This document shows positions 22,601 to 34,654 of a DNA stretch of 64,000 nt, piece after piece. Position 1 is the first letter of the stretch, and each line of letters begins with the position of its first letter. Both the position numbers and the translations under genes were made by a program. Location of the stretch: assembly GCA_035048495.1 (NCBI GenBank), contig CM068545.1:44200450-44264449 (forward strand), written 5' to 3'. The notes beneath the pieces are model-generated. The model saw nothing but the letters and a program-made list of their open reading frames with translations, did no database searches and was not told the origin of the DNA. The stretch comes from Euptelea pleiosperma (lineage: Eukaryota > Streptophyta > Magnoliopsida > Ranunculales > Eupteleaceae).

Positions 22601-25343
22601 CCTCTACCGAGATAGAGTTGACAGTAGTAGGATCTCTGATCATGGTTAGCAGAGGCTCGTACTCAACAATAGGAGGAGGAGTAGAAATCAGTGTAGCTGA
22701 CTCTTGGATAGTATTATCCTCAAAAATTGATGACTCTTGGAAGTCAGAATCAAAGTGCTCTTGGCACTGTTTCAAGATATCTTCGGTGGAGTCCTGAATT
22801 AGACTCTCAACGGCATACATTTCATCTGTCACATCGCGATCGGCATCCTGTCGCATAAGTCGAAAGATGTTAACCTCAGCCTTTAGGTTCCCGAAGGCAA
22901 TTGACATATTCCCGTCCCTACACCCTATGTGTGCATTTGCGGTAGCAAGGAACGGTCGTCCTAGAATGACCGGGATCCGATTATCCTGACACGGTTCTGT
23001 GTCGAGGATGATGAAGTCTACAGGGTAGTAAAAGTCAGCTACTTTCACTAGGACATCTTCAATAATTCCCCGTGGAATTTTTATGGACTGGTCAGCCAGC
23101 TTCAGAGTGATTTTTGTTGGCTTCATATCCTTGAGGCCTAACTGCTGGTATACTGAAAATGGTATGAGATTCACACTAGCTCCTAAGTCTAACAAAGCTG
23201 TGCAACTAAAGTTATCACCGATTTCACACTGCACAGTAGGACTTCCCGGATCCTTATGCTTAATTACACTGTTGCGTTGGATGAACGCTGTAGCTTTTTC
23301 TGCCAAAAAGGCATCTTTGGGTACATGGGTACGCCGTTTGACAGTGCATAATTCTTTCAGGAATTTGGCATAGGAAGGGATCTGTTTGATAGCAGATAGG
23401 AAGGGGATATTGATCTGGACGTCTTTGAAAACGTCTAAGATCTCTGAAAATTGCTGATCTCTTTTGTCTTGGACAAGTCTGTCCGGGAAGGGAGGCTTAA
23501 TCCGACAAATAGATTTGTCCTTCGCCTGATATCTCTGCACTGGGATTGTAGATTTTGGTGCAGGCTTCTCAGCATCAGAGTTGGATTTTGAAATGTGTTC
23601 CTCTGTGCTCGGTTTAGGAATAGGAGCAGGAGATGGCTCTGACGGTTCTTTTACTCCCATATCCACAGTCTTTCCAGATCGGAGTGTGGTAACAGCTTGT
23701 ACCTCTCCTTGGTAGTTTTGATTCTGTGACTGGGAACCGACCTCATAAACTGCGCCCTTGACATTCCCTTTAGGATTTGCAATAGGTTGGCTAGGGAAGA
23801 TGCCTTTGGCTTTCTCAGCTTCTAAATTCCCGAGACGCTGCTCTAGGCGCTGCATTGACTGGGTTTGCTGCACAATAAATTGTGATAAGAGGTCTTCTAG
23901 ACCCGGTTTAGGAGCAGCTTGAGCAACCAGTTCACGATTTGAGCTCATAGGGGCAGAATAATTGTAGGATTGAGGTGCAGTTTGACTTAACTGCAGATTC
24001 TGGGGATTCTGATTAGGTGCCTGTTGACCAGAGTATTGTCCTTGGTGGAATGATCGATTCTGATTAGACGGGTATTGACTCGTCTGGTTCTGACTCTGTT
24101 GGTACTGTCCCTGTTGGTATTGTCCCTGTTGGTATTGCCTGTTGGGTTGATTGAACCCAGGAGGATATGTGCTCTGCGCAGGTCTTTGCTGTGGAGCAGA
24201 CTGCTGCCTCCAGGAGAAGTTAGGATGATTTCTCGTATCAGGATGGTATGTTTGGCTATACGAGTTCTGGGTAGGAGGTTTAAAGGTATTAAACGCACAA
24301 ACTTCTTCTTGGAGTGGAGGGGCACATCCGTCATTTAAAAGACAATTTTCAGTAGAGTGGGAGGGCTGTAAACAGATATTACAGGGTTCCATGAGGTTCT
24401 CTTGACCTATATTCATGACTGGGGCAGAATGGTGAACAGGCTTGTGTACAGACACAGCCAGGGCAGAGACTGACTTGGTCAACTCTTGAATGAGGGATTT
24501 GAGTTCAGGGTCAACCTTTGCTTCATTTCCCATATTAGTTTTCAGGACTGGAGTATTTCGACTGAAGTCATTGTCAATCGTCCAATGCTGGGAATTTTCA
24601 CTTAATTCTCCCAGAAATTTGTATGCTTCAGTAGGAGTATTATGCATGAATTTTCCTTGGCACATGGATTCTACCATAGTGCGGGACTCATCAGTAAGTC
24701 CCTTATAGAAAATGTGAACCAGACTGCCTTTGTCGATACTGTGATGTGGACACTTGGTCAGATGATCCTGGAATCGTTCCCAGGCTTCATAATATTTCTC
24801 ACTAGACTTTTGTCGGAAGTCCTGTATGAGTTGTTTCATTTGATTAGTACGAGTCATGGGGTAAAATTTGGACATAAATTTTCCTACAAGTTCTTTCCAA
24901 CTTGTGATAGAATCCGCAGGAAGAGAGTAAAGCCAGTCCGAGGCTCTATCCTTTAGAGAGAAAGGAAAAACTCTCAGTCTAACATTGTCATCATCAAGAT
25001 TCTGATTTCTAAAGAGCAGGATGACATGTTGAAATTCCCTGATATGGGAGTAGGGGTCTTCTCTAGGGAGACCTCTAAAAGTTGGCAGCATTTGAATAGT
25101 TTGTGGCCTGATCTCGAATTGTACTGCCGCAGTAGGTGGAAGAACAATGCATGATGGCGGGTTGGCCGAGATCGGCGCATACGTCTCGATGAGGGGACGT
25201 TCGTCTGCCATTACGATGAAGGTATTTTCTCGGGAAGAGTGGGGAGGAAAGGGGGAGGGGTGATGAATAGTGGAAGACTCCACTGTAAGAGAATGATTCT
25301 CAGATCGAATCAATCTACGATTGGATCTAGTCCAAGCGGGCAT
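19665..25343 (-). CDS. Athila-type Gag-Pol polyprotein (1892 aa, intact)
   Basis: Encodes the capsid protein and all enzymes for reverse transcription and integration of the element. Residues here count from the first in-frame ATG (25343); the frame is open further upstream but only to a TTG. A second good ATG at 25211 (residue 45, MADERPL) resembles the start of the conserved Athila Gag block. Gag core about 85-252; zinc knuckle CX2CX4HX4C at C321, C324, H329, C334; Gln-rich YQQGQ repeats about 404-418; aspartic protease DLGAS at 719-723 and ILGRPF at 793-798; reverse transcriptase with Asp1108 and FMDDF at 1170-1174; RNase H with Asp1319, Glu1358 or 1360, Asp1385, Asp1428; integrase zinc finger H1526, H1533, C1564, C1567 and catalytic D1596, D1655, E1691 (spacing D58D35E); GPF module at 1836-1838; no chromodomain. 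Gag and Pol share one frame with no stop or shift. All key catalytic residues are present, yet the 5' LTR promoter is gone, so expression is doubtful. Confidence 0.95.
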   Translation of the reverse strand: MPAWTRSNRRLIRSENHSLTVESSTIHHPSPFPPHSSRENTFIVMADERPLIETYAPISANPPSCIVLPPTAAVQFEIRPQTIQMLPTFRGLPREDPYSHIREFQHVILLFRNQNLDDDNVRLRVFPFSLKDRASDWLYSLPADSITSWKELVGKFMSKFYPMTRTNQMKQLIQDFRQKSSEKYYEAWERFQDHLTKCPHHSIDKGSLVHIFYKGLTDESRTMVESMCQGKFMHNTPTEAYKFLGELSENSQHWTIDNDFSRNTPVLKTNMGNEAKVDPELKSLIQELTKSVSALAVSVHKPVHHSAPVMNIGQENLMEPCNICLQPSHSTENCLLNDGCAPPLQEEVCAFNTFKPPTQNSYSQTYHPDTRNHPNFSWRQQSAPQQRPAQSTYPPGFNQPNRQYQQGQYQQGQYQQSQNQTSQYPSNQNRSFHQGQYSGQQAPNQNPQNLQLSQTAPQSYNYSAPMSSNRELVAQAAPKPGLEDLLSQFIVQQTQSMQRLEQRLGNLEAEKAKGIFPSQPIANPKGNVKGAVYEVGSQSQNQNYQGEVQAVTTLRSGKTVDMGVKEPSEPSPAPIPKPSTEEHISKSNSDAEKPAPKSTIPVQRYQAKDKSICRIKPPFPDRLVQDKRDQQFSEILDVFKDVQINIPFLSAIKQIPSYAKFLKELCTVKRRTHVPKDAFLAEKATAFIQRNSVIKHKDPGSPTVQCEIGDNFSCTALLDLGASVNLIPFSVYQQLGLKDMKPTKITLKLADQSIKIPRGIIEDVLVKVADFYYPVDFIILDTEPCQDNRIPVILGRPFLATANAHIGCRDGNMSIAFGNLKAEVNIFRLMRQDADRDVTDEMYAVESLIQDSTEDILKQCQEHFDSDFQESSIFEDNTIQESATLISTPPPIVEYEPLLTMIRDPTTVNSISVEEEESSSTDQKLELKPLPSELSYAYLGPEETYPIIISSALSASQKERLIMLLKKHKSAIGWTIDDIRGIDPSVCQHHIYLEDDSKTSREHQRRLNPVLKEVVRDEILKLLDAGIIYPISDSKWVSPIHVVPKKAGFTVVENDQGEMVTQRLKKGWRVCIDYRRLNTNTRKDHFPLPFIDQMLERLAGHSYYCFLDGYSGYNQIPIAPEDHEKTTFTCPFGTFAYSRMPFGLCNAPATFQRCMMSIFSDMVERFLEVFMDDFSVFGSSFDDCLQHLSLVLARCQDKRLVLNWEKCHFMVKKGIVLGHVISDKGIEVDKAKIDIISTLPIPKSVRDIRSFLGHGGFYRRFIKDFSQIARPLCSLLAKDSPFDFNADCAKAFERLKSELTSAPIIRPPDWTIPFEVMCDASDYALGAVLGQRVNKMPHVIYYASKTLNSAQLNYSTTEKELLAVVFALDKFRPYLLATKVIVYTDHAALRYLMSKKETKPRLIRWILLLQEFDLEIRDKKGTENVVADHLSRLTLESNFESQPILETFPDEQLFAISVTPWYADIVNYLVTEEIPSHWSKQDKNQFLARVKYYSWDEPYLYKYCPDQIIRLCVPESQQLNILSSCHDQPCGGHFSSKKTAEKILQCGFYWPSLFRETHIYCKACPNCQNLGRISQRNMMPLNPIQVDEIFDMWGIDFMGPFPTSNGFQFILLAVDYVSKWIEAIPTRTNDHQVVVRFLREYIFTRFGAPKAIISDGGSHFCNRVFEKLMKKYGVTHKVALAYHPQTSGQVEVSNRQIKQILEKTVNTTRKDWSTRLSDALWAYRTAYKTPLNMSPYRLVYGKPCHLPVEIEHHALWAIKKLNFDLDAAGEERNLQLNELDELRNDSYALSKKYKDKMKWIHDKSILRKDFHQGQKVLLYNSRLHIFPGKLKSRWSGPFVVTEVKPYGAITVEDPKDNSTFQVNGQRLKHFQELDVSSIQTFEIDLIDPIYED

Positions 25344-26222
25344 GTGCTGAAAGAGCAAGCCTCTAGAGTCGGTAAGAGGTGTATGAAACCAAATGAGCCT
25401 AGATGATGCACACAAAGCAACAGATATTCTTAACCTAAACAATCAGGATAGTATTATGAATTATCTTGTTAGTGTAGGGCTAGTGTAGATTATGACAGTG
25501 GGCGGACCACTGGTTTATCTTCAAATACCCGCCGGACTAACTTTTCACTCTGTAGGTTCTCACCAGGATACACTCTTCAAAGCAAATCCGCTAGTACTAA
25601 CTCAAGTTGACTGCAAGATAATCCGAAGCCTAGACAGACGTGCGGCACATCGGCTGACTTAAATACGCCCCAGACTAACCGGATTTGTCAAGCGTGAAGA
25701 TGAGTTTTCCCAGAAGAGGAGCTAGGGTTGGTTCGTGTTCCTAATCCGACACTAGCTAATCCGACAGACAATCAAGGAGGCCACTTAAGAGCTCGGTATA
25801 CTTGAGTAGTAGGGACCTATGGGTGTGTTAGATAACAGGGACCCGCACTCATGGACTTAATCGACTTGATCTTTGAAGGGGTCGCTTTGTGTGGAGTTTT
25901 CCTCGAACACCGATCTAAGTGGGCTCTATTCTTGATTGATTTTAATTCTTGGCTGTGGTTGCACAAAAGCTGGAATGACGAGGTGAGTGATGAAATCCCA
26001 CCAGTTTCAAGTTAGAGCTGGGTTTGCTCTTTAATGTATTTTATTACGGCCAAACCAAGCAGTTCCGATAATTTTTGCGAAAGCAAATAGACAATCGGCA
26101 CAGTATTTTGCACAATGAGCAAGATCGCACTCAAGGCGAGGTATAGAAACTTACCTACCCGTTGGCTACGCACGGGGTCTCCTCCGTGAGATAGGGAGGG
26201 GTATCCAAATGGGCTTGGGCCC
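25344..26222 (-). other. Retrotransposon 5' leader fragment
   Basis: About 880 bp between the truncated sense-5' LTR and the gag ATG. I see no conserved coding region. A primer binding site complementary to a tRNA 3' end (TGGCGCC... is usual in Athila) should follow the LTR; I find none, consistent with its loss together with the rest of the LTR. Confidence 0.7.
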
Positions 26223-27345
26223 TGAGGTTATTGGGTGTGGGTCATGGGCATGGATAAGCGCCCCTAATGGGCCAAATGGATATGGGCCTCTTGTGAGGCC
26301 ATGGGTTAGGGTGCGTTTGGCCGGTAGGGGAAAAAGTGGTAAATGAGCCCAAAACACCATGGGCTCTAGGACGGGTTACAAGGCCGTGGGCTTTCAATTT
26401 GCTTGTGGGCCACTTGGCCATGGGGGCTGTTAGATGATGGAACTATGATAATTGGATGAGATGAGGTGGTGGTTTGACTCGGTCCACAATTGGCGGACCG
26501 TAGGATCTGGAGAGATCCAACGGTCAGATGAATGATCTAACGGTCGAATTGAAGATCTAACGGTAGAAGAACTATGAGAGATGGAATAAAGCTAAAGGAG
26601 AGAAGATATAAGGTTAGATGATGGAGATCGGAGGGTTATGATGATCGATCTAAGGATCAGATGGTGAGATATAAGCAATTCGATCATGGAGAGGGGGATC
26701 GGATGGTAGATCTGGGGATCTAATGGTACGATGAGATGATCTACAGGTTAGATATTAGAGTCTAGAGAGATGGAGAGAGAATTAGGAGAGAGGAGAGAAA
26801 ATAATACAAAATAATGGCAAAAGAGCAGGCGGAGGGTCATGAACCCTGATCTTCAATGTAATCTTCCGTTGGCTTTACCAATTACGTAAGCCGTCATTTT
26901 ATGTCAGTTGGTGCGGCTTTGAATCACTTTAGCTCGTCTCTTGGTCTTCAGCTTTTCCTCTCTCTTGGTTCTTTATCTGGCTCTACGATCCTCTGACTTG
27001 ACCCGTACTTGGCCGGTCTCTTCTTGTTATAGCTTGTTGACTCCTTAAGCTTTGATATTAGGCTTTTATGGTTGATCGTGGGCCCGCAAGTCTCTAAAAT
27101 CGCCCGATTGGGTTTCCTGCGAGAGAAAAGCACGTACTGAGACTTAATCAAAATGGCTTCATATCTAGACTATCCGAAATGCGTATATTTCATGCAAATA
27201 GTCGATTTTCGTTTAAAGATTACGCTCTACGCATTGGAAGAAACTCTTATGTGAAAAAGTCGACGAAAAGACAAGTTTTGCGTAGGAGAATGCGACATCG
27301 CTATAAGGATAATGGCTTAAAATAAGCACTTTTGAGCGAATATCA
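26223..27345 (-). repeat. Truncated LTR (sense 5' LTR), 1123 bp
   Basis: Matches 16600-17722 of the complete LTR base for base in length (1123 bp each) with one visible difference, then homology stops at 26223. The missing 2255 bp correspond to 14345-16599, which carry the TATA box and all of R and U5. At the breakpoint the two sequences share GGGCTT/GGGCC words just outside the aligned part, so a microhomology-mediated deletion is plausible. It ends GCGAATATCA. Confidence 0.92.
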
Positions 27346-27350
27346 TTTGT
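27346..27350. repeat. Target-site duplication TTTGT (right)
   Basis: Second copy of the 5-bp duplication, followed at once by the resumed monomer (GCGTCACATTCC). Confidence 0.95.
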
Positions 27351-27485
27351 GCGTCACATTCCAAAGCTTATAACTAGTGAGTTTTGCACAACCGGACCGC
27401 GTAATTTGACTCAATCTCTTCCATTGTAATTGTTTCAACACATTTGAAATGTTGGAACAAGATTCGGGACAATCGGAACAAGTTT

Positions 27486-29775
27486 GTTATTGACTTTTTC
27501 ACAATCGGACTTCGTAATTTGACTCAATATCTTCTATTATAATTGTTTTGACACATTTGAAGTGTTGGAACAAGAATCGGGATAGTTGAAACAAGTTTGT
27601 TCCATCTGTGCGTCAATGACTCTAATTGGACTCAGTTTGGTTGTTACATTCCGAAGCCTATAACTAGTGACTTTTGTGCAACCGGACATCGTAATTTGAC
27701 TCAAACTCTTCCATTACTATTGTTTCAACACATTTGAAGTGTTTAAGAAAGATTCGGGACAGTCGCAACAATTTTGCTTCATCCGTGCGTCAATGTCTTT
27801 ATTTGGACTCAGTTTGTGTGTTACATTCCGAAGTTTATAACTAGTGACTTTTTCGCAACCGGACCCTGTAATTTGACTCAAACTCTTCCATTACTATTGT
27901 TTCAACAAATTTGAAGTGTATGAACAAGATTTGGGACAGTCGAAAGAAGTTTGCTCCATCCGTTCGTCAATGTCTCTAATTGGACTTAATTTGTGTGTTA
28001 CATTCCTAAGCCTATAATTACTTACTATTTCGCAATCGGAATCTGTAATTTGACTCAATATCTTCTATTACAATTGTTTTAACGCATTTGATGTGTTGGA
28101 ACAAGATTAGGGACTGTCGGAACAAGTTTACCCCATTCGTGCGTAAATGACTCCAATTGCACTCAGTTTGTGCGTTACATTCCCAAGCTTATAACTAGTG
28201 ACTTTTGCACAACCGGACCTCGTAATTTGACTCAATATCTTCCATTACAATTGTTTTAACACATTTGAACTGTTGAAAAAAGATTCGGGATAGTCGGAAC
28301 AAGTTTGCTCCATTCGTTCGTCAATGTCTCTAATTGGACTCAGTTTGGGTGTTACATTCCTAAGCCTATAATTACTGACATTTTCGTAACCGGACTTCGT
28401 ATTTTGGCTCAATATCTTGTATTACAATTGTTTTAACACATTTGAAGTGTTGAACAAGATTCGGGACTATCGGAACAAGTTTGCCCCATTCGTGCATCAA
28501 TTACTCTAATTGGACTCAGTTTGTGCGTTACATTCCTTAGCTTATAACTAGTGACTTTTTCACAACCGGACCTCGTAATTTTACTCAACATCTTCTATTA
28601 CAATTGTTTTAACACATTTGAAGACTTGGAACAAGATTCGGGACAGTCGGAACAAGTTTGCTCCGTTCGTGCGTCAATGGCTATAATTGGACTCAGTTTG
28701 TGCGTTACACTCCTAAGCTTATAACAAGTGACTTTTTCGCAACCGGATCTCGTAATTTGACTCAATCTGTTCCATTGCAATTGTTTCAACACATTTAAAG
28801 TCTTGGAACAAGATTCGGGACAATCGAAACAAGTTTGCTCCATCCGTGCGTCAATGTCTCTAATTGGACTCAGTTTGTTTGTTACATTCCGAAGCCTATA
28901 ACTAGTGACTTTTGTGCAACCGGACCTCGTAATTTGACTCAAACTCTTCTATTACTAATGTTTCAACACATTTGAAGTGTTGGAACAAGATTTAGGACAG
29001 TCGGAAGAAGTTTGCTCCATCCGTTCGTCAACGTCTTTAATTGGACTAAATTTGTTTGTTACATTCCTAGGCCTATAATTACTTACTTTTTCGCAATCGG
29101 ACTTCGTAATTTGACTCAATATCTTCTATTACAATTGTTTCAACACATTTGAAGTGTTGGAACAAGATTTGGGACTCAATATCTTCTATTACAATTGTTT
29201 CAACACATTTGAAGTGTTGGAACAAGATTTGGGACTGTCGGAACAGGTTTACCGCATTCGTGCGTCAATGACCCGACTCAGTTTGTGCGTTACATTCCCA
29301 AGCTTATAACTAGTTTCATTTGCACAACCGGATACCGTAATTTGACTTAGTATCTTCCATTACAATTGTTTCAACACATTTGAACTGTTGAAAAAAGATT
29401 CGGGACAGTCGGAACAAGTTTGCTCCATTCGTTCGTCAATGTCTCTAATTGGACTCAGATTGGGTGTTACATTCCTAAGCCTATAATTACTAACTTTTTC
29501 GCAACCAGACTTCGTAATTTCACTCAATATCTTCTATTAGAATTGTTTTAACACATTTGAAGTGTTAGAACAAGATTCGGGACTATAGGAACAAGTTTGT
29601 CCCATTCGTGCATCAATGACTCTAATTGGACTCAGTTTGTGCGTCAGATTCCAAAGCTTATAACTAGTGAGTTTTGCACAACCGGACCCCGTAATTTGAC
29701 TCAATCTCTTCCATTGTAATTGTTTCAACACATTTGAAGTGTTGGAACAAGATTCGGGACAATCGGAACAAGTTT
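27486..29775. repeat. HOR copy, 2290 bp: one monomer lost, 60-bp duplication gained
   Basis: A fusion near 28975 joins two monomers and removes 177 bp; a 60-bp tandem duplication is added at 29114-29233; 6 bp are missing near 29274 (GACCCGACTC). 2413 - 177 + 60 - 6 = 2290, the observed length. It shares private variants with the copy starting at 32182. Confidence 0.88.
29114..29233. repeat. 60-bp tandem duplication inside a monomer (four copies in the block)
   Basis: The segment beginning ACTCAATATCTTC is repeated in tandem with a 60-bp step. The same duplication is at 33987-34106, 36460-36579 and 38578-38697. It is absent from the left array, from the HOR at 29776-32181 and from everything right of the solo LTR. 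Confidence 0.9.
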
Positions 29776-32181
29776 GTTATTGACTTTTTCACAACCGGAC
29801 TTCGTAATTTATATCTTCTATTATAATTGTTTTAACACATTTGAAGTGTTGGAACAAGAATCGGGATAGTTGAAACAAGTTTGTTCCATCCGTGCGTCAA
29901 TGACTCTAATTCGACTCAGTTTGGTTGTTACATTCCGAAGCCTATAACTAGTGACTTTTGTGCAACCGGACATCGTAATTTGACTCAAACTCTTTCATTA
30001 CTATTGTTTCAACACATTTGAAGTGTTTAAGAAAGATTCGGGACAGTCGCAACAATTTTGCTTTATCCGTGCGTCAATGTCTCTATTTGGACTCAGTTTG
30101 TGTGTTACATTCCGAAGCCTATAACTAGTGACTTTTTCGCAACCGGACCCTGTAATTTGACTCAAACTCTTCCATTACTATTGTTTCAACATATTTGAAG
30201 TGTATGAACAAGATTTGGGACAGTCGAAAGAAGTTTGCTCCATCCGTTCGTCAATGTCTCTAATTGGACTTAATTTGTGTGTTACATTCCTAAGCCTATA
30301 ATTACTTACTTTTTTGCAATCGGAATCTGTAATTTGACTCAATATCTTCTATTACAATTGTTTTAACGTATTTCATGTTTTGGAACAAGATTAGGGACTG
30401 TCGGAACAAGTTTACCCCATTCGTGCGTAAATTACTCCAATTGCACTCAGTTTGTGCGTTACATTCCCAAGCTTATAGCTAGTGACTTTTGCACAACCGG
30501 ACCTCGTAATTTGACTCAATATCTTCCATTACAATTGTTTTAACACATTTGAACTGTTGAAAAAAGATTCGGGACAGTCGGAACAAGTTTGCTCCATTCG
30601 TTCGTCAATGTCTCTAATTGGACTCAGTTGGGTGTTACATTCCTAAGCCTATAATTACTGACTTTTTCGTATCCGGACTTCGTATTTTGGCTCAATATCT
30701 TCTATTAGAATTGTTTTAACACATTTGAAGTATTGAACAAGATTCGGGACTGTCGGAACAAGTTTGCCCCATTCGTGCGTCAATGACTCTAATTGGACTC
30801 AGTTTGTGCGTTACATTCCTTAGCTTATAACTAGTGACTTTTTCACAACCGGACCTCATAATTTGACTCAATATCTTCTATTACAATTGTTTTAACACAT
30901 TTGAAGACTTGGAACAAGATTCGGGACAGTCGGAACAAGTTTGCTCCGTTCATGCGTCAATGACTATAATTGGACTCAGTTTCTGCGTTACACTCCTAAG
31001 CTTATGACAAGTGACTTTTTCGCAACCGGATCTCGTAATTTGACTCAATCTGTTCTATTGCAATTGTTTCAACACATTTAAAGTCTTGGAACAAGATTCG
31101 GGACAATCGAAACAAGTTTGCTCCATCCGTGCGTCAATGTCTCTAATTGGACTCAGTTTGTTTGTTACATCCCGAAGCCTATAACTAGTGACTTTTGTGC
31201 AACCGGACCTCGTAATTTGACTCAAACTCTTCTATTACTAATGTTTCAACACATTTGCAGTGTTTTAAAAAGATTCGGGACAGTCGAAACAATTTTGCTC
31301 CATCCGTGCGTCAATGTCGCTAATTGGACTCAGTTTGTGTGTTACATTCCGAAGCCTATAACTAGTGACTTTTTCGCAACCGGACCCCGTAATTTGACTC
31401 AAACTCTTCCATTACTATTATTTCAACACATTTGAAGTGTTGGAACAAGATTTAGGACAGTCGGAAGAAGTTTGCTCCATCCGTTCGTCAACGTCTTTAA
31501 TTGGACTCAATTTGTTTGTTACATTCCTAGGCCTATAATTACTTACTTTTTCGCAATCGGACTTCGTAATTTGACTCAATATCTTCTATTACAATTGTTT
31601 CAACACATTTGAAGTGTTGGAACAAGATTTGGGACTGTCGGAACAGGTTTACCGCATTCGTGCGTCAATGACCCTAATTGAACTCAGTTTGTGCGTTACA
31701 TTCCCGAGCTTATAACTAGTTTCATTTGCACAACCGGATACCGTAATTTGACTTAGTATCTTCCATTACAATTGTTTCAACACATTTGAACTGTTGAAAA
31801 AAGATTCGGGACAGTCGGAACAAGTTTGCTCCATTCGTTCGTCAATGTCTCTAATTGGACTTAGATTGGGTGTTACATTCCTAAGCCTATAATTACTGAC
31901 TTTTTCGCAACCAGACTTCGTAATTTCACTCACTATCTTCTATTAGAATTGTTTTAACACATTTGAAGTGTTAGAACAAGATTCGGGACTATAGGAACAA
32001 GTTTGTCCCATTCGTGCATCAATGACTCTAATTGGACTCAGTTTGTGCGTCACATTCCAAAGCTTATAACTAGTGAGTTTTGCACAACCGGACCTCGTAA
32101 TTTGACTCAATCTCTTCCATTGTAATTGTTTCAACACATTTGAAATGTTGGAACAAGATTCGGGACAATCGGAACAAGTTT
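29776..32181. repeat. HOR copy, 2406 bp, without the 60-bp duplication
   Basis: Regular unit. Its last third carries private variants also found just left of the Athila insertion (AATTGAACTCAG, CCCGAGCTT, GGACTTAGATTGG, CTCACTATC), so it is the closest paralogue of the disrupted HOR. Confidence 0.88.
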
Positions 32182-34654
32182 GTTATTGACTTTTTCACAA
32201 CCGGACTTCGTAATTTGACTCAATATCTTCTATTATAATTGTTTTGACACATTTGAAGTGTTGGAACAAGAATCGGGATAGTTGAAACAAGTTTGTTCCA
32301 TCTGTGCGTCAATGACTCTAATTGGACTCAGTTTGGTTGTTACATTCCGAAGCCTATAACTAGTGACTTTTGTGCAACCGGACATCGTAATTTGACTCAA
32401 ACTCTTCCATTACTATTGTTTCAACACATTTGAAGTGTTTAAGAAAGATTCGGGACAGTCGCAACAATTTTGCTTCATCCGTGCGTCAATGTCTTTATTT
32501 GGACTCAGTTTGTGTGTTACATTCCGAAGCCTATAACTAGTGACTTTTTCGCAACCGGACCCTGTAATTTGACTCAAACTCTTCCATTACTATTGTTTCA
32601 ACAAATTTGAAGTGTATGAACAAGATTTGGGACAGTCGAAAGAAGTTTGCTCCATCCGTTCGTCAATGTCTCTAATTGGACTTAATTTGTGTGTTACATT
32701 CCTAAGCCTATAATTACTTACTATTTCGCAATCGGAATCTGTAATTTGACTCAATATCTTCTATTACAATTGTTTTAACGCATTTGATGTGTTGGAACAA
32801 GATTAGGGACTGTCGGAACAAGTTTACCCCATTCGTGCGTAAATGACTCCAATTGCACTCAGTTTGTGCGTTACATTCCCAAGCTTATAACTAGTGACTT
32901 TTGCACAACCGGACCTCGTAATTTGACTCAATATCTTCCATTACAATTGTTTTAACACATTTGAACTGTTGAAAAAAGATTCGGGATAGTCGGAACAAGT
33001 TTGCTCCATTCGTTCGTCAATGTCTCTAATTGGACTCAGTTTGGGTGTCACATTCCTAAGCCTATAATTACTGACATTTTTGTAACCGGACTTCGTATTT
33101 TGGCTCAATATCTTGTATTACAATTGTTTTAACACATTTGAAGTGTTGAACAAGATTCGGGACTGTCGGAACAAGTTTGCCCCATTGGTGCATCAATTAC
33201 TCTAATTGGACTCAGTTTGTGCGTTACATTCCTTAGCTTATAACTAGTGACTTTTTCACAACTGGACCTCGTAATTTTACTCAACATCTTCTATTACAAT
33301 TGTTTTAACACATTTGAAGACTTGGAACAAGATTCGGGACAGTCGGAACAAGTTTGCTCCGTTCGTGCGTCAATGGCTATAATTGGACTCAGTTTGTGCG
33401 TTACACTCCTAAGCTTATAACAAGTGACTTTTTCGCAACCGGATCTCGTAATTTGACTCAATCTGTTCCATTGCAATTGTTTCAACACATTTAAAGTCTT
33501 GGAACAAGATTCGGGACAATCGAAACAAGTTTGCTCCATCCGTGCGTCAATGTCTCTAATTGGACTCAGTTTGTTTGTTACATTCCGAAGCCTATAACTA
33601 GTGACTTTTGTGCAACCGGACCTCGTAATTTGACTCAAACTCTTCTATTACTAATGTTTCAACACATTTGCAGTGTTTTAAAAAGATTCGGGACAGTCGA
33701 AACAATTTTGCTCCATCCGTGCGTCAATGTCGCTAATTGGACTCAGTTTGTGTGTTACATTCCGAAGCCTATAACTAGTGACTTTTTCGCAACCGGACCC
33801 CGTAATTTGACTCAAACTCTTCCATTACTATTATTTCAACAGATTTGAAGTGTTGGAACAAGATTTAGGACAGTCGGAAGAAGTTTGCTCCATCCGTTCG
33901 TCAACGTCTTTAATTGGACTAAATTTGTTTGTTACATTCCTAGGCCTATAATTACTTACTTTTTCGCAATCGGACTTCGTAATTTGACTCAATATCTTCT
34001 ATTACAATTGTTTCAACACATTTGAAGTGTTGGAACAAGATTTGGGACTCAATATCTTCTATTACAATTGTTTCAACACATTTGAAGTGTTGGAACAAGA
34101 TTTGGGACTGTCGGAATAGGTTTACCGCATTCGTGCGTCAATGACCCTAATTGGACTCAGTTTGTGCGTTACATTCCCAAGCTTATAACTAGTTTCATTT
34201 GCACAACCGGATACCGTAATTTGACTTAGTATCTTCCATTACAATTGTTTCAACACATTTGAACTGTTGAAAAAAGATTCGGGACAGTCGGAACAAGTTT
34301 GCTCCATTCGTTCGTCAATGTCTCTAATTGGACTCAGATTGGGTGTTACATTCCTAAGCCTATAATTACTGACTTTTTCGCAACCAGACTTCGTAATTTC
34401 ACTCACTATCTTCTATTAGAATTGTTTTAACACATTTGAAGTGTTAGAACAAGATTCGGGACTATAGGAACAAGTTTGTCCCATTCGTGCATCAATGACT
34501 CTAATTGGACTCAGTTTGTGCGTCACATTCCAAAGCTTATAACTAGTGAGTTTTGCACAACCGGACCTCGTAATTTGACTCAATCTCTTCCATTGTAATT
34601 GTTTCAACACATTTGAAGTGTTGGAACAAGATTCGGGACAATCGGAACAAGTTT
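32182..34654. repeat. HOR copy, 2473 bp, with the 60-bp duplication
   Basis: Modal unit plus 60 bp (duplication at 33987-34106). It shares rare variants (GTTTTGACAC, TCTTTATTTGG, CAACAAATTTG, TTACTATTTCGC) with 27486-28970. Confidence 0.88.

Larger units (their letters stand above)
14345..27345 (-). mobile_element. Athila-type Ty3/gypsy LTR retrotransposon, 13.0 kb
   Basis: Terminal TG...CA, flanking 5-bp duplication, two LTR copies in direct orientation, a polypurine tract beside the left LTR and one long gag-pol frame on the minus strand, so the sense strand is minus: sense 5' LTR at 26223-27345, sense 3' LTR at 14345-17722. Domain order gag, protease, reverse transcriptase, RNase H, integrase is that of Ty3/gypsy; the absence of a chromodomain, the DLGAS protease motif and the Gag style place it in the Athila group. 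It inserted into a regular satellite HOR. The shared 1123 bp of the two LTRs show a single difference by eye (GTAATGAG near 17513 against GTACTGAG near 27136), so the insertion is recent. Confidence 0.95.

Noticed and set aside
21330..24956. Plus-strand ORFs of 66-104 codons opposite gag-pol
   Set aside because: They are antisense shadows of the long minus-strand coding frame.
25344..25442. Extension of gag-pol to 25442
   Set aside because: The frame is open there, but the first codon is TTG; no ATG exists upstream of 25343, so a eukaryotic start at 25442 is unlikely.
25344..26222. Primer binding site for a tRNA
   Set aside because: I looked for the reverse complement of TGGCGCC-type and TGGTATC-type sites next to the truncated LTR and saw no convincing match; it was probably lost with the deletion.
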